DNA of 64,000 bases. Origin: an uncultured Desulfovibrio sp. (GTDB lineage Bacteria; Desulfobacterota; Desulfovibrionia; Desulfovibrionales; Desulfovibrionaceae). The notes beneath the pieces were generated by a model. The model had not been told where the DNA came from, did no database searches, and saw only the letters and a list, made by a program, of their open reading frames with translations. The stretch covers positions 1 to 64,000 of the forward strand of contig CAJUMQ010000010.1 in the NCBI GenBank assembly GCA_910587035.1. The letters are read 5' to 3'. Of this stretch, positions 16,774-24,468 are shown in pieces; position 1 is the first letter of the stretch, and every line of letters begins with the position of its first letter. Made by a program: the position numbers and the translations under genes.

Positions 16774-17856
16774 CTACATTCTCTTGAAGCGATCTATGAC
16801 ATTCTCTTTGGTGAGAATTTCCTTATATTTTTCTCCCAGCCTGTTGATAAGTGGCTTTTCGTGCACGATACTGGCCTCATACAGGGCGTCATACTGCTCC
16901 GCAGTGAGGTTTTTGCAGATGCCCTTTGGCAGATTGACCTTCTGCTTCTTGAGCATTTCCATAAATATCTCATATGGTTCCGGATATATATCTTGCAGAA
17001 CGGACAGGGCGTAACAGTTGGCAATGCCATGATGCATGCCAAGCACCACGCTCAGGCCGGCCGAGAGGGGATGCACAACGCCAACAAATCCGGCAGCCAT
17101 GCCACCCTTGAAGGAAGCAATCATCAAAAGCTCGCGGTTGTGGTCGCTCATCATGTCATCTGAGAGAAAAACCTTTTTTGTAAGGTCAAGGGCTTTTTCT
17201 GCAAAGGAATCGACAACAGTGTTGCGGTAGGAACCTGAGAGGCTTTCAAAGCAGTGCATGAAAGTGTCCACGCCTGTATAGAAATACTGGTCGCGGGGCA
17301 CGGAGGCTGTCAGGCGCTGATCCAGAAGAACCTGATCAAACATGCTGTAATCGCTGTTCATGCCCAGTTTCAGCTTCTTTTCCTTGTTGAGCATGATGCC
17401 TGTGCGCGAAGTTTCGGAACCTGTTCCAGAAAGAGTGGGCACCGCAACCTTGTATGGTGCTGGATTTTTCACCAGATCCCAGCCCTGGTAGTCGGCGGCT
17501 TTGCCGGGGTTGGTCAAAAGGTTGCCAACACATTTGCAGGTATCCATGGTCGAGCCGCCACCATAGGCAATGAGGGCGCAGGGTTTTGAGCCATTGAGAA
17601 ATTTTTTAACCTGCCCGGTATAATAATCCACGCTTTCACAGGTTGGCTCATCTGTGGTATCAACAAAAATTCTTTGATCCCATTCCAGGATTGGCAACTG
17701 CTGGCACAGTTCTGTCTTTTCAAAATAATGATCTATAAAATGAATTGCCGGGGCGGCTGGCATCTTATCCCTCAGGGGAGAAAGCAGATCCGTCAGCTGG
17801 GAAAGTGCGCCATCGCCAATCATGTAATATCCAACATTCTTTGCATTACGATACAT
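16774..17856 (-). CDS. Iron-dependent alcohol dehydrogenase resembling Kdo 8-oxidase KdnB
   Basis: 360 aa, type III (iron) alcohol dehydrogenase fold. GGGSTMDTCKCVGNLLTNPG (about residues 99-118) binds nucleotide, and the metal ligands appear in YTGVDTFMHCFESL (Asp and His, about 190) and GVVHPLSAGLSVVLGMHHG (His, about 260-280). The block DYQGWDLVK with VPTLSGTGSETSRT and LGMNSDYSMFDQ recalls KdnB of Shewanella, which oxidises the C8 hydroxyl of 3-deoxy-manno-octulosonate (Kdo) on the way to 8-amino-Kdo. The adjacent aminotransferase fits that pathway. The ribosome site is GAGG, 6 bases before the ATG. A generic butanol-type dehydrogenase remains possible; alignment would decide. Confidence 0.75.
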   Translation of the reverse strand: MYRNAKNVGYYMIGDGALSQLTDLLSPLRDKMPAAPAIHFIDHYFEKTELCQQLPILEWDQRIFVDTTDEPTCESVDYYTGQVKKFLNGSKPCALIAYGGGSTMDTCKCVGNLLTNPGKAADYQGWDLVKNPAPYKVAVPTLSGTGSETSRTGIMLNKEKKLKLGMNSDYSMFDQVLLDQRLTASVPRDQYFYTGVDTFMHCFESLSGSYRNTVVDSFAEKALDLTKKVFLSDDMMSDHNRELLMIASFKGGMAAGFVGVVHPLSAGLSVVLGMHHGIANCYALSVLQDIYPEPYEIFMEMLKKQKVNLPKGICKNLTAEQYDALYEASIVHEKPLINRLGEKYKEILTKENVIDRFKRM

Positions 17857-17890
17857 AACAACCTCGCTCTATAAACATATTTTTAAGGTT

Positions 17891-17907
17891 GCGAAAATCA
17901 TTTTCGC
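17891..17907. promoter_or_regulatory. Fur-box-like palindrome upstream of the iron alcohol dehydrogenase
   Basis: GCGAAAATCATTTTCGC is a perfect palindrome around a central C and matches the inner part of the Fur consensus (7-1-7, core AAAATCATTTT). It ends 34 bases before the ATG at 17856, where it would overlap the -35 region. Binding by Fur is inference. Confidence 0.4.
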
Positions 17908-18251
17908 TGGCGGCAGGCAAAACTGGCCGGCGCCGGCCGCAATGCAGCCGCTACATCCGCCAACACCTCCAGCATACTTTATGCCTCGCATTACGGCAAG
18001 AGCGGCCTTGATCAGTCAGAAACGACCCATAATGGCGCCCTGTTATGTGCAGCGCGCCTCATCTTCATGGTCACCATGGAGGATAAATCAACTATGGCAG
18101 AGTCTGTGAGCATGAGATTTTTGAGTTGAACTGCCCGCCCAAAAGTTTTTTTGAATCCCTCTTTGGCGCAGCATCTCTTGCATGAAGGCAGTATATTATG
18201 CAATCCTGTTATAAAAGCTTAAATAATTATCGAGGTTTCACAATTTATTTA

Positions 18252-18301
18252 TTGATTTTGATATCAATTTTCATTAGTTTTCATGTTGCAAAAGCTGCAA
18301 C
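18252..18301 (+). promoter_or_regulatory. Promoter/operator region of mucR
   Basis: TTGATT (18252-18257) and TAGTTT (18275-18280) are 17 bases apart. The spacer contains TTGATATCAA, and a 6-5-6 inverted repeat GTTGCA/TGCAAC follows at 18285-18301. AT-rich flanks such as these are typical of MucR-type binding regions; autoregulation is an inference. Confidence 0.3.
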
Positions 18302-18330
18302 AGCAATGACATTTAACCAAGGGAGCGAAC

Positions 18331-18822
18331 ATGCCTCTGGAAGACAGAGATATTTTTCTGGCCATCTATGACAGATTTGCGGATCAGCCAATTGAGTTCA
18401 TCATGGAACAGTTTGAAAAAGCCAAACGACTCAATATGGATATTGAGAAACGCATTGGCGCAAATCCCTTTGAGACCACACAGGACGAATGCGCCGAATG
18501 CGCTCCCGTGGTGGAAGATATCATAGTGGAGCCGGTGGAGGCCCCTAAAAAGAGATACACGCGCAGAAGCCTGAAAGTAAAACCTGAAGATTCCATTACC
18601 GATACCGAGATTTTCTGCTGCATCTGCGGCGAGCCGCGCCAGAGCCTCACCGCGAAACATCTTGGCATGCATGGCATCAGCGTGGAGGATTACAAAAAAC
18701 TGTGCGGCTTTGCTCCGGATCAGCCGCTCATGTCCCGCAAGCGTCTGGCCAAGTCAAAGGAAATCATAAAGAGGGCGCAAAAGGCCAGACTGGATAAAAA
18801 AGCGGCCCAGGCCGAGGATTAA
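18331..18822 (+). CDS. MucR/Ros-type zinc-finger transcriptional regulator
   Basis: 163 aa. The C-terminal half has the prokaryotic zinc finger FCCICGEPRQSLTAKHL followed by GMH, giving C-x2-C and H-x3-H ligands at about residues 92-110, then the MucR signature ISVEDYKKLCGFAPDQPLMS and a lysine-rich tail. The N-terminal 60 residues are acidic and helical, consistent with the oligomerisation region of MucR. Such proteins act as H-NS-like silencers binding AT-rich DNA and control exopolysaccharide and motility genes in alphaproteobacteria; related copies are common in Desulfovibrionaceae. GGGAG precedes the ATG by 6 bases. It stands alone between divergent and downstream units, so its targets cannot be named. 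Confidence 0.8.
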   Translation: MPLEDRDIFLAIYDRFADQPIEFIMEQFEKAKRLNMDIEKRIGANPFETTQDECAECAPVVEDIIVEPVEAPKKRYTRRSLKVKPEDSITDTEIFCCICGEPRQSLTAKHLGMHGISVEDYKKLCGFAPDQPLMSRKRLAKSKEIIKRAQKARLDKKAAQAED

Positions 18823-18835
18823 TAGCACCAGAATC

Positions 18836-18859
18836 AAAGCCGGCAGCAATGCCGGCTTT
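18836..18859 (+). terminator. Weak terminator after mucR
   Basis: AAAGCCGGC and GCCGGCTTT form a perfect 9-bp stem with a six-base loop, 14 bases after the mucR stop. Only a short T run is present. Confidence 0.45.
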
Positions 18860-18923
18860 GACCTCATGGGCGCATGGCGAATATGGCATATGCCGATATC
18901 ATTTTGCCAGTGGGGAGCTTGGG

Positions 18924-19616
18924 ATGAGCAAAATCACCTGGTTTGGGCATTCTGCGTTCAAAGTGGAGTCAGACGACGCCAGTGTTCTCATTGATCCTTT
19001 TTTTGCCCCAGGTTCAGGATTCACCTGGAGAGACGCCGGCAAGCCGGATCTTGTGCTTGTCACCCATGATCATGGCGACCATGTGGGCGATGCCGTGGCC
19101 ATATGCCGCGAAACTGGCGCCATGCTGGGATGCGTGGTTGGCACAGCCGCGAAAATGGCCAATCTGGGCGTGCCGGAGAGACAGATACTTAATGGCATAG
19201 GTTTCAACATTGGCGGCACCATGGAATATAAGGGCATGGCGGCCACCATGACCCAGGCCTTTCATTCCAGCGACAGTGGCGTGCCAACGGGCTTCATAAT
19301 CCGCATGCCGGATGGGCTTGTGCTGTATCATGCCGGCGATACGGGGATTTTTTCCACCTTGTCACTTCTGGGAAAGCTATACCACATACAGCTTGCCCTG
19401 CTGCCAATTGGCGGGGTTTTCACGATGGATGGCCTGCAGGCTGCCAATGCCTGCAAACTGCTTGGCTGCCGCCAGGTTGTGCCCATGCATTGGGGAACAT
19501 TTCCGGTGCTGGCTCAAAGCCCAGATGAATTTTGCGGCCAGGCAGCCAGGATTGCCCCCGGCTGCCAATGCCTGCCAATGCAGCGGGGCCAGAGCATGGT
19601 TATTGAGCCAATGTAG
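18924..19616 (+). CDS. UPF0173-type metal-dependent hydrolase (beta-lactamase fold)
   Basis: 230 aa from the ATG at 18924 (GGGAG site upstream); the frame extends to 18849 but that part overlaps the preceding hairpin. WFGHSAFKV at the N-terminus, the metal motif THDHGDHVGD (about residues 51-60), FHSSDSGVPTGFII, YHAGDTGIF (about 140) and the C-terminal MHWGTFPVL are the ordered motifs of UPF0173/YtkL and UlaG-like lactonases. It should bind two divalent metals and cleave a phosphodiester or lactone, but no physiological substrate is established for the family. It is convergent with the cyclophilin gene and shares its terminator. Confidence 0.85.
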   Translation: MSKITWFGHSAFKVESDDASVLIDPFFAPGSGFTWRDAGKPDLVLVTHDHGDHVGDAVAICRETGAMLGCVVGTAAKMANLGVPERQILNGIGFNIGGTMEYKGMAATMTQAFHSSDSGVPTGFIIRMPDGLVLYHAGDTGIFSTLSLLGKLYHIQLALLPIGGVFTMDGLQAANACKLLGCRQVVPMHWGTFPVLAQSPDEFCGQAARIAPGCQCLPMQRGQSMVIEPM

Positions 19617-19649
19617 CCTGGTAAATCCTCTTTGCAGGCCCCCTTTACA

Positions 19650-19687
19650 AAAAACAGGGCCCCGTTGGTATTCGGGGCCCTGTTTTT
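19650..19687. terminator. Bidirectional terminator between UPF0173 and cyclophilin genes
   Basis: AACAGGGCCCCG pairs with CGGGGCCCTGTT, with A-rich sequence on the left and TTTTT on the right. It serves both convergent genes. Confidence 0.85.
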
Positions 19688-19721
19688 GATTCATGCGCTA
19701 TTACTCTAATTAAGACCGGAT

Positions 19722-20237
19722 CTATTCAAATCTGCTGGCTTTTGAAATCAGCACCATATCCTTTGGCACATCATCATAACCACCAACGGAGCCGGTTTTA
19801 ATTTTGGCGATCTTGTCCACCACATCCATGCCGTCAGTCACCTTGCCAAAGACGGCATAACCCCAGCCATCTCTGGTGGGAGCGCGGAAATCGAGAAAAT
19901 CATTGTCCGCATGGTTGATGAAAAATTGCGCCGTGGCGCTGTGCGGGTCGCCGGTTCTGGCCATGGCAATGGCGCCGCGCTCATTTTTCAGGCCATTGTC
20001 CGCTTCGTTCTTCACTGGTTCGCGAGTATCTTTCTCACGCATCTTCGCATCCAGCCCACCGCCCTGGATCATGAAACCAGGGATCACGCGATGAAAGATG
20101 GTATTGTCATAAAAGCCATCATCAACATATTTCAGGAAGTTGGCCACGGTTTCCGGGGCCTTGTCCGGATAGAGTTCAAGAAGGATGTCTCCTTCTGTTG
20201 TCTCCAGCAATACTTCTGTATTTTTTGTTTCCGACAT
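19722..20237 (-). CDS. ppiB: Cyclophilin-type peptidyl-prolyl cis-trans isomerase
   Basis: 171 aa with no signal peptide, so cytoplasmic PpiB-like. FHRVIPGFMIQGGGL (catalytic arginine, about residues 48-62), ARTGDPHSATAQFFIN (about 93-108) and GYAVFGKVTDGMDVVDKI are the standard active-site blocks. It catalyses proline cis-trans isomerisation during folding. The gene lies 32 bases after the TRAP large-permease gene on the same strand and may be read from its transcript, but there is no functional reason for the pairing. Cyclophilins of this type are generally housekeeping proteins. Confidence 0.9.
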   Translation of the reverse strand: MSETKNTEVLLETTEGDILLELYPDKAPETVANFLKYVDDGFYDNTIFHRVIPGFMIQGGGLDAKMREKDTREPVKNEADNGLKNERGAIAMARTGDPHSATAQFFINHADNDFLDFRAPTRDGWGYAVFGKVTDGMDVVDKIAKIKTGSVGGYDDVPKDMVLISKASRFE

Positions 20238-20269
20238 GTCTGCTCCAATCTTGGCAATTTTTTAGTTGG

Positions 20270-21547
20270 TTAGCGCATGAGCGCGGGCATGAAAGTGATT
20301 ATGGACGGGAAATAGGTAAACAGCACCAGATCCACCAGAAGCATCAGCAGATATGGCATCACTTTTGCCGTCACCTTGTCAATGGAAATACCTGTGATGG
20401 ATGACACAACAAAAAGATCAAGACCAACAGGCGGAGTGATGCAGCCAATGGCAAGGTTGATGACCATCAGGACGCCAAAGAAGACCGGATCGATGCCCAT
20501 GCCCAGAGCCACAGGCAGCAGGATGGGTGTGAGAATGACCACCGCGGCCGAGGCATTGATCAGGGTGCCTATGAACAGCAGAAGAATATTCACCAGCATC
20601 AGGAAGATCAGGGGGCTGGTGGTGAGTGTGGCGAATGATTGCGCCAGCATGTGGGGAACCTGGGCATTTGTGAGAATCCAGCCAAAAAGGTTTGCTGCGC
20701 CAACCACAAACATGATCATGGTTGTATTGTAGGCCGCATTCAAAAGTGTTCTGGGCAGGTCCTTGAGCTTAAGTTCCCTATAGACAAAAAAGCCCACCAG
20801 TGCGCCGTACACAGCTGCCACGGCGGCCGCCTCCGTAGGTGTGAAGATGCCGGTATATATGCCGCCAAGAATGATCACAGGCATCATCAAGGCCCAAAAG
20901 CATTCACGGAAGGAGCGCAGGATGCGGGCAAACGAAAATTTGCCCTCGCCCTTGTAGCCATTCCTTTTGGAAATAACCCAGCTGACAAGGCACATGGTGA
21001 CGCCCATGAGGATGCCAGGTACAAAACCGGCCATGAACAGGTCGGCAATGCTGGTGTTGGCAATGGAGCCATACACAACCATGGTGATGGATGGGGGGAT
21101 GACAATGCCGACAGTGCCGCCGCTTGCCACCACTGCAGCCGCAAAGGAGCGCGGGTAGCCGCGTTTCTCCATCTCGTCGATCATGGCCGCGCCAATGGCA
21201 GCAGTTGTGGCTGCCGATGAGCCGGAGAGAGCGGCGAAAAACATGCCTGCCACGGCCACCACCAGGGCGAGGCCTCCGGCAAGCGCGCCCACCAGCGCCA
21301 TGGCAAAATCCACAATGCGCCGGGTGACGCCGCCTTCACTCATAAAGGCGCCCGCAAGCATAAAGAATGGCACAGCCATGAAGGAGAAGGAATCCACGGA
21401 TGTGAACATTCTCTGCACAACCACAACCAGGGGCATATCCTGCACGGCATAAAGCACAATGGCGGAAGAAAGGCCAAGGCCAACGCCAATGGAGGCGCCT
21501 GTGGACAATATCAGTATAAAGGAGATTAGTATTACCCAGAGAGTCAT
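20270..21547 (-). CDS. dctM: TRAP transporter large permease (DctM family)
   Basis: 425 aa, the normal size, with about 12 membrane segments. Typical DctM landmarks are FMAVPFFMLAGAFMSEGGVT (about residues 55-75), ALSGSSAATTAAIGAAMIDEM (about 107-127), IPPSITMVVYGSIANTSI and NLAIGCITPPVGLDLFVVS. It forms the ion-coupled channel that carries an organic anion, using the sodium gradient, together with the small permease encoded 9 bases upstream and the periplasmic binding protein. In sulfate reducers such systems import C4-dicarboxylates, lactate-like acids or sulfonates; the substrate here is not identifiable. Confidence 0.9.
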   Translation of the reverse strand: MTLWVILISFILILSTGASIGVGLGLSSAIVLYAVQDMPLVVVVQRMFTSVDSFSFMAVPFFMLAGAFMSEGGVTRRIVDFAMALVGALAGGLALVVAVAGMFFAALSGSSAATTAAIGAAMIDEMEKRGYPRSFAAAVVASGGTVGIVIPPSITMVVYGSIANTSIADLFMAGFVPGILMGVTMCLVSWVISKRNGYKGEGKFSFARILRSFRECFWALMMPVIILGGIYTGIFTPTEAAAVAAVYGALVGFFVYRELKLKDLPRTLLNAAYNTTMIMFVVGAANLFGWILTNAQVPHMLAQSFATLTTSPLIFLMLVNILLLFIGTLINASAAVVILTPILLPVALGMGIDPVFFGVLMVINLAIGCITPPVGLDLFVVSSITGISIDKVTAKVMPYLLMLLVDLVLFTYFPSIITFMPALMR

Positions 21548-21556
21548 GGCCCGCTC

Positions 21557-22066
21557 CTACTTGATTTCCCTGGCTGGCGTTTGCAGGACATTCACAAGAT
21601 TGGCAATGGTATAGAGCAGCATAATCCCGCAGCCGAAGGGAATGACAATATAGACCCAGGACATGGGTATCATCATTGCGGGCGAGGTCTGGTAACTGGT
21701 GCGCGCCACCATCTGTATGCCGCACCACACCATTATGCCAAGAAAGATTATGGTGAAGACATCAGCGAGGATATTCAAAAACTTGAGAGTTGCGCCCTTG
21801 ACCCGGCTGGTGAGGGTTTCAATGCACATATGGCCCCCATAGCGCGCCACCAGGGGCAGGGAGAGAAATACTACCCAGACAAACAGGTATCTGGCCAGTT
21901 CCTCGCCAAAATATGGAGTGTAGTTGAATATATAGCGCGTTATAACCTGGCCGAAAACCAGCAGGAGCATAATGCCGTTGCCAACCACCACAAGCGCCTT
22001 GAGAATCCAGTCCAGGGCCGCAAAAAATTTTGCGACAGGACCTTGCCGTCCTGGTTCGTCTTTCAT
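21557..22066 (-). CDS. dctQ: TRAP transporter small permease (DctQ family)
   Basis: 169 aa with four membrane segments. Conserved DctQ features are VFGQVITRYIFNYTPYFGEELARYLFVW (about residues 45-70, containing the EE motif) and the later RTSYQTSPAMMIPMSWVY, near the start of the last membrane helix. It is the small subunit that joins DctM. It follows the binding-protein gene after a gap of 91 bases that contains a strong hairpin terminator, so less permease than binding protein is expected to be made. Confidence 0.88.
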   Translation of the reverse strand: MKDEPGRQGPVAKFFAALDWILKALVVVGNGIMLLLVFGQVITRYIFNYTPYFGEELARYLFVWVVFLSLPLVARYGGHMCIETLTSRVKGATLKFLNILADVFTIIFLGIMVWCGIQMVARTSYQTSPAMMIPMSWVYIVIPFGCGIMLLYTIANLVNVLQTPAREIK

Positions 22067-22101
22067 GATGTGTTACCTCTGTGGGCGGAGGGAATTTGGA
22101 A

Positions 22102-22147
22102 AAAGGCGGCTGCGCCCGGCTTCTGGTGAGGAGGCACGGGCGCAGCC
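22102..22147 (-). terminator. Intercistronic attenuator hairpin between dctP and dctQ
   Basis: GGCTGCGCCCG (22108-22118) and CGGGCGCAGCC (22137-22147) form a perfect 11-bp stem; on the minus strand it is followed by GCCTTTTT. It starts 11 bases after the dctP stop codon and lies 36 bases ahead of dctQ. Confidence 0.75.
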
Positions 22148-22157
22148 GAAAAGCGGT

Positions 22158-23129
22158 TTACTGGATGGCCTGGATGGCCTTGATGTTCTTGTCGCCAAAA
22201 CGCTTGGCGTAGGTATCCCATACTGGACGGGTGGCCTTTGCAAAGGCCTCCTTGTCCACATCGTCATTGACCTGGGTTGTGCCGGCATCCTTGATTTGCT
22301 GCAGGAATTTGCCCTCAAGATCGCGGCAGAGCTGTCTTTCCCAGTCGCGGGTGTCTATGGCCGCCTGGCGCACAATCTCCTGCTGCTGGGGGGTCAGCTT
22401 GTTCCAGGCAATCTTGCTGATAAGCAGCGGCTCCGAGGCGTAGGTATGCCCGGTGAGCGAGAGATACTTCTGAACCTCGTTGAAACGCTTTGTGGCTATG
22501 TGCCCCAGCGGATTCTCCTGGCCATCGATGACACCCTTCTGGAGAGCTGTATACAACTCGCTCATGGCCATGGGCGTGGGGCTGGCGCCAAGGGATTTCA
22601 TCATTTCAATATAGACAGGCTGCTCCATGACGCGCATCTTGAGGCCCTTCATGTCCCCGGGCTCTTTCACGGCATGCTTGTTGTTCGTCATGTGGCGCAC
22701 GCCATTCTCCCATATGGCCAGGGTAATCATGCCGCGATCCTCGCCCTTCTTGGCCAGGTCCATGCCCACTGTGTCCAGCGCCTTGTAGGCATGATTCACA
22801 TCACGAAAAATAAATGGCAGATCAAAAACAGCCACTTCGGGAATAAAATTGCCAAGCACGGCCGTGCCGGTGAGGGTCATATCAACGGTGCCAAGGCCAA
22901 GACCTTCAACAAGATCCCTCTGGTTGCCCAGCTGGCTGGATGGGAAAACCTTGACATCGATTTCGCCATTGCTGCGCTCCTTCACCAGTTTGGCGAAGTG
23001 ATCAGCTCCCTGGCCATAGACATTTTCCGGCTCGGCGATATGGCCAAGTTTGAGAGTGACTGGCGCAGCCATGGATATTGAGGCCGAAAGCAGCAGGACC
23101 GCTGCCGCTGCAAAAAAAGATCGTAACAT
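22158..23129 (-). CDS. dctP: TRAP transporter periplasmic solute-binding protein (DctP family)
   Basis: 323 aa from the ATG at 23129, which has GGGAG 6 bases upstream; earlier starts in the same frame (to 23225) would precede the signal peptide MLRSFFAAAAVLLLSASISMAA. The mature part starts VTLKLGHIAEPENVYGQGA and carries the DctP ligand-site block LKMRVMEQPVYIEMMKSLGASPTPMA, in which the arginine of the RV motif binds the substrate carboxylate, then GVIDGQENPLGHI. It captures an organic anion in the periplasm and hands it to DctQM. Length and motifs are fully normal; the substrate is not predictable. Confidence 0.9.
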   Translation of the reverse strand: MLRSFFAAAAVLLLSASISMAAPVTLKLGHIAEPENVYGQGADHFAKLVKERSNGEIDVKVFPSSQLGNQRDLVEGLGLGTVDMTLTGTAVLGNFIPEVAVFDLPFIFRDVNHAYKALDTVGMDLAKKGEDRGMITLAIWENGVRHMTNNKHAVKEPGDMKGLKMRVMEQPVYIEMMKSLGASPTPMAMSELYTALQKGVIDGQENPLGHIATKRFNEVQKYLSLTGHTYASEPLLISKIAWNKLTPQQQEIVRQAAIDTRDWERQLCRDLEGKFLQQIKDAGTTQVNDDVDKEAFAKATRPVWDTYAKRFGDKNIKAIQAIQ

Positions 23130-23450
23130 GAATTTCTCCCTCTGGTTTGCCTGAAAACTGGGATGCGTATGCATCTTCGCTGGGGAATAATCTCCCCGCA
23201 CAAGGCGTGATTCGCGCAGGTTCATTCCGCGCCCGGCTTTGCAGGCAGTGCCGCCTTATGGCTCGCCTCTCCGCCTCACGCCAAAAATAACCGTTATTGC
23301 AAAGACAATAGCTTGCAAGCACCCGGTTGGCAAGAATTTAAACACATATCACAGCCAGGCCTGATGCAAAAAGGCTTAACTTCGTATTGAAAAAATGGCG
23401 GTTCGGTTTTATTTTCCATACATCAAGTGCTAATAACAGGATTGCTGCAA
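23130..23450. other. Divergent intergenic region between dctP and the epimerase gene
   Basis: 321 bases holding the promoters of the TRAP operon (minus) and of the RfbC-like gene (plus). I see a TTGCAA...TTGCAA direct arrangement near 23295-23320 and AT-rich stretches at 23330-23420, but no convincing -35/-10 pair on either strand and no protein-coding frame. Confidence 0.5.
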
Positions 23451-23984
23451 ATGGATGTGATAAAAACGCCCATTGCGGGGGTGTTGCTGATCAAGCCTTT
23501 GGTCAGGCGCGACAGCCGTGGCTATTTTGTCGAAACATGGCAAAAGCGGCGCTATGAGGAGGCCGGCATTGAGCTGCCTTTTGTCCAGGACAACCGCTCC
23601 CTTTCGCAAAAAAACACCTTAAGGGGCATGCATTTTCAAATTCGTCACCCCCAGGGCAAGCTGGTCAGCTGCCCCCTTGGCTCCGTTTATGATGTGGCCT
23701 GTGACATCCGGCCCAATTCCCCAACCTATGGCCAGTGGTACGGGGTGGAGCTGAATGAGGAAAACCAGTGGCAGCTATGGATCGCGCCAGGTCTGGCCCA
23801 TGGTTTCGCCGTATTGAGCGACTGCGCGCTGTTCGAATACAAGTGCACGGATTATTACCAGCCTGGGGATGAGGGCGCTTTTGTCTGGAATGATCCTTTC
23901 TTCAACATCTCCTGGCCTGTGGTAACCCCCACCCTCTCCCACAAGGATGCCACTGCGCCGTGTTGGAAGCCGGAAAAGGCCTGA
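23451..23984 (+). CDS. rfbC: dTDP-4-dehydrorhamnose 3,5-epimerase family (RfbC-like)
   Basis: 177 aa from the ATG at 23451 (CAGGA site 9 bases upstream); a GTG at 23427 is less likely. VLLIKPLVRRDSRGYFVETWQ opens the cupin, FVQDNRSLSQKNTLRGMHFQ holds the substrate site with the catalytic histidine, then GSVYDVACDIRPNSPTYGQW and IAPGLAHGFAVLSD. RfbC epimerises C3 and C5 of dTDP-4-keto-6-deoxyglucose to make dTDP-rhamnose. The rfbA, B and D genes are not in the window, so they must be elsewhere or the sugar differs. Position among glycan genes supports envelope polysaccharide synthesis. Confidence 0.88.
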   Translation: MDVIKTPIAGVLLIKPLVRRDSRGYFVETWQKRRYEEAGIELPFVQDNRSLSQKNTLRGMHFQIRHPQGKLVSCPLGSVYDVACDIRPNSPTYGQWYGVELNEENQWQLWIAPGLAHGFAVLSDCALFEYKCTDYYQPGDEGAFVWNDPFFNISWPVVTPTLSHKDATAPCWKPEKA

Positions 23985-24089
23985 CCCGGAGCTGCGCCTT
24001 CCTTGACGCCCAGGCAAGGTAAAGCCACCTTTTTGGCGAAAGATCCTTTGGCCGCAGGACAATGACATCAATCCCGGAAACATGGCCGG

Positions 24090-24101
24090 TTGACCGGTCA
24101 A
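24090..24101. repeat. 12-bp perfect palindrome upstream of cutA
   Basis: TTGACCGGTCAA lies 41 bases before the cutA start, in the 157-base gap after rfbC. It could be a dimeric repressor site; no regulator is identified. Confidence 0.35.
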
Positions 24102-24141
24102 TTGTCAGCCATCCAACCATGCATATTACTCAGGAGCATCA

Positions 24142-24468
24142 GTGAATCTGCTGGCATATGTCACAATTCCGTCAAGGGAGGAAGCCCTCGCCATTGCCAG
24201 GATGCTGGTGCAAAAAGGTTGCGCAGCCGGCGCAAACATGATTGGCCCCGTCTGCTCAACCTACCGCTGGCAGGGTGAAATCCGGCAGCGTGAGGAATGG
24301 CTCCTCCTGGCCCAGACCACATCAGGACAATTTGAATCACTTAAAGCCTCCATCCTTGCCAGCCATACCGATAAGGTGCCCTGCATCATGGCTTTGCCCA
24401 TAACTGATGGCCATAGGCAATTTCTGGACTGGATTGGGGCCAGTTGCGGGAGCAGCCCATGCGCATAG
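24142..24468 (+). CDS. cutA: CutA divalent-cation tolerance family protein
   Basis: 108 aa starting at GTG 24142, with AGGAG 5 bases upstream. The family hallmarks are present: YVTIPSREEALAIARMLV at the start, CAAGANMIGPVCSTYRWQGEI in the middle, and EEWLLLAQTTSGQFESLKASI. CutA forms a very stable homotrimer; a role in copper tolerance was proposed from E. coli but its biochemical function is still unclear. The stop overlaps the start of the next glycosyltransferase gene by ten bases, so the two are translationally coupled, although no functional connection is known. Confidence 0.88.
   Translation: MNLLAYVTIPSREEALAIARMLVQKGCAAGANMIGPVCSTYRWQGEIRQREEWLLLAQTTSGQFESLKASILASHTDKVPCIMALPITDGHRQFLDWIGASCGSSPCA

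Larger units (their letters stand above)
17857..18330. other. Divergent regulatory region between the alcohol dehydrogenase and mucR genes
   Basis: 474 bases without a convincing gene. The left part holds a Fur-box-like palindrome (17891-17907) in the alcohol dehydrogenase promoter. The middle part is coding-poor; a 63-codon minus-strand frame at 18012-18203 has no ribosome site and no familiar features. The right part (18200-18310) is AT-rich with a TTGATATCAA palindrome at 18257-18266 and a GTTGCA...TGCAAC inverted repeat at 18285-18301 ahead of mucR. Confidence 0.6.

Noticed and set aside
18012..18203. 63-codon minus-strand frame between the alcohol dehydrogenase and mucR
   Set aside because: No ribosome site, no recognisable features, and located in a regulatory region.
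21972..23081. Plus-strand frame of 369 codons
   Set aside because: Antisense to dctP, which is fully typical of its family.
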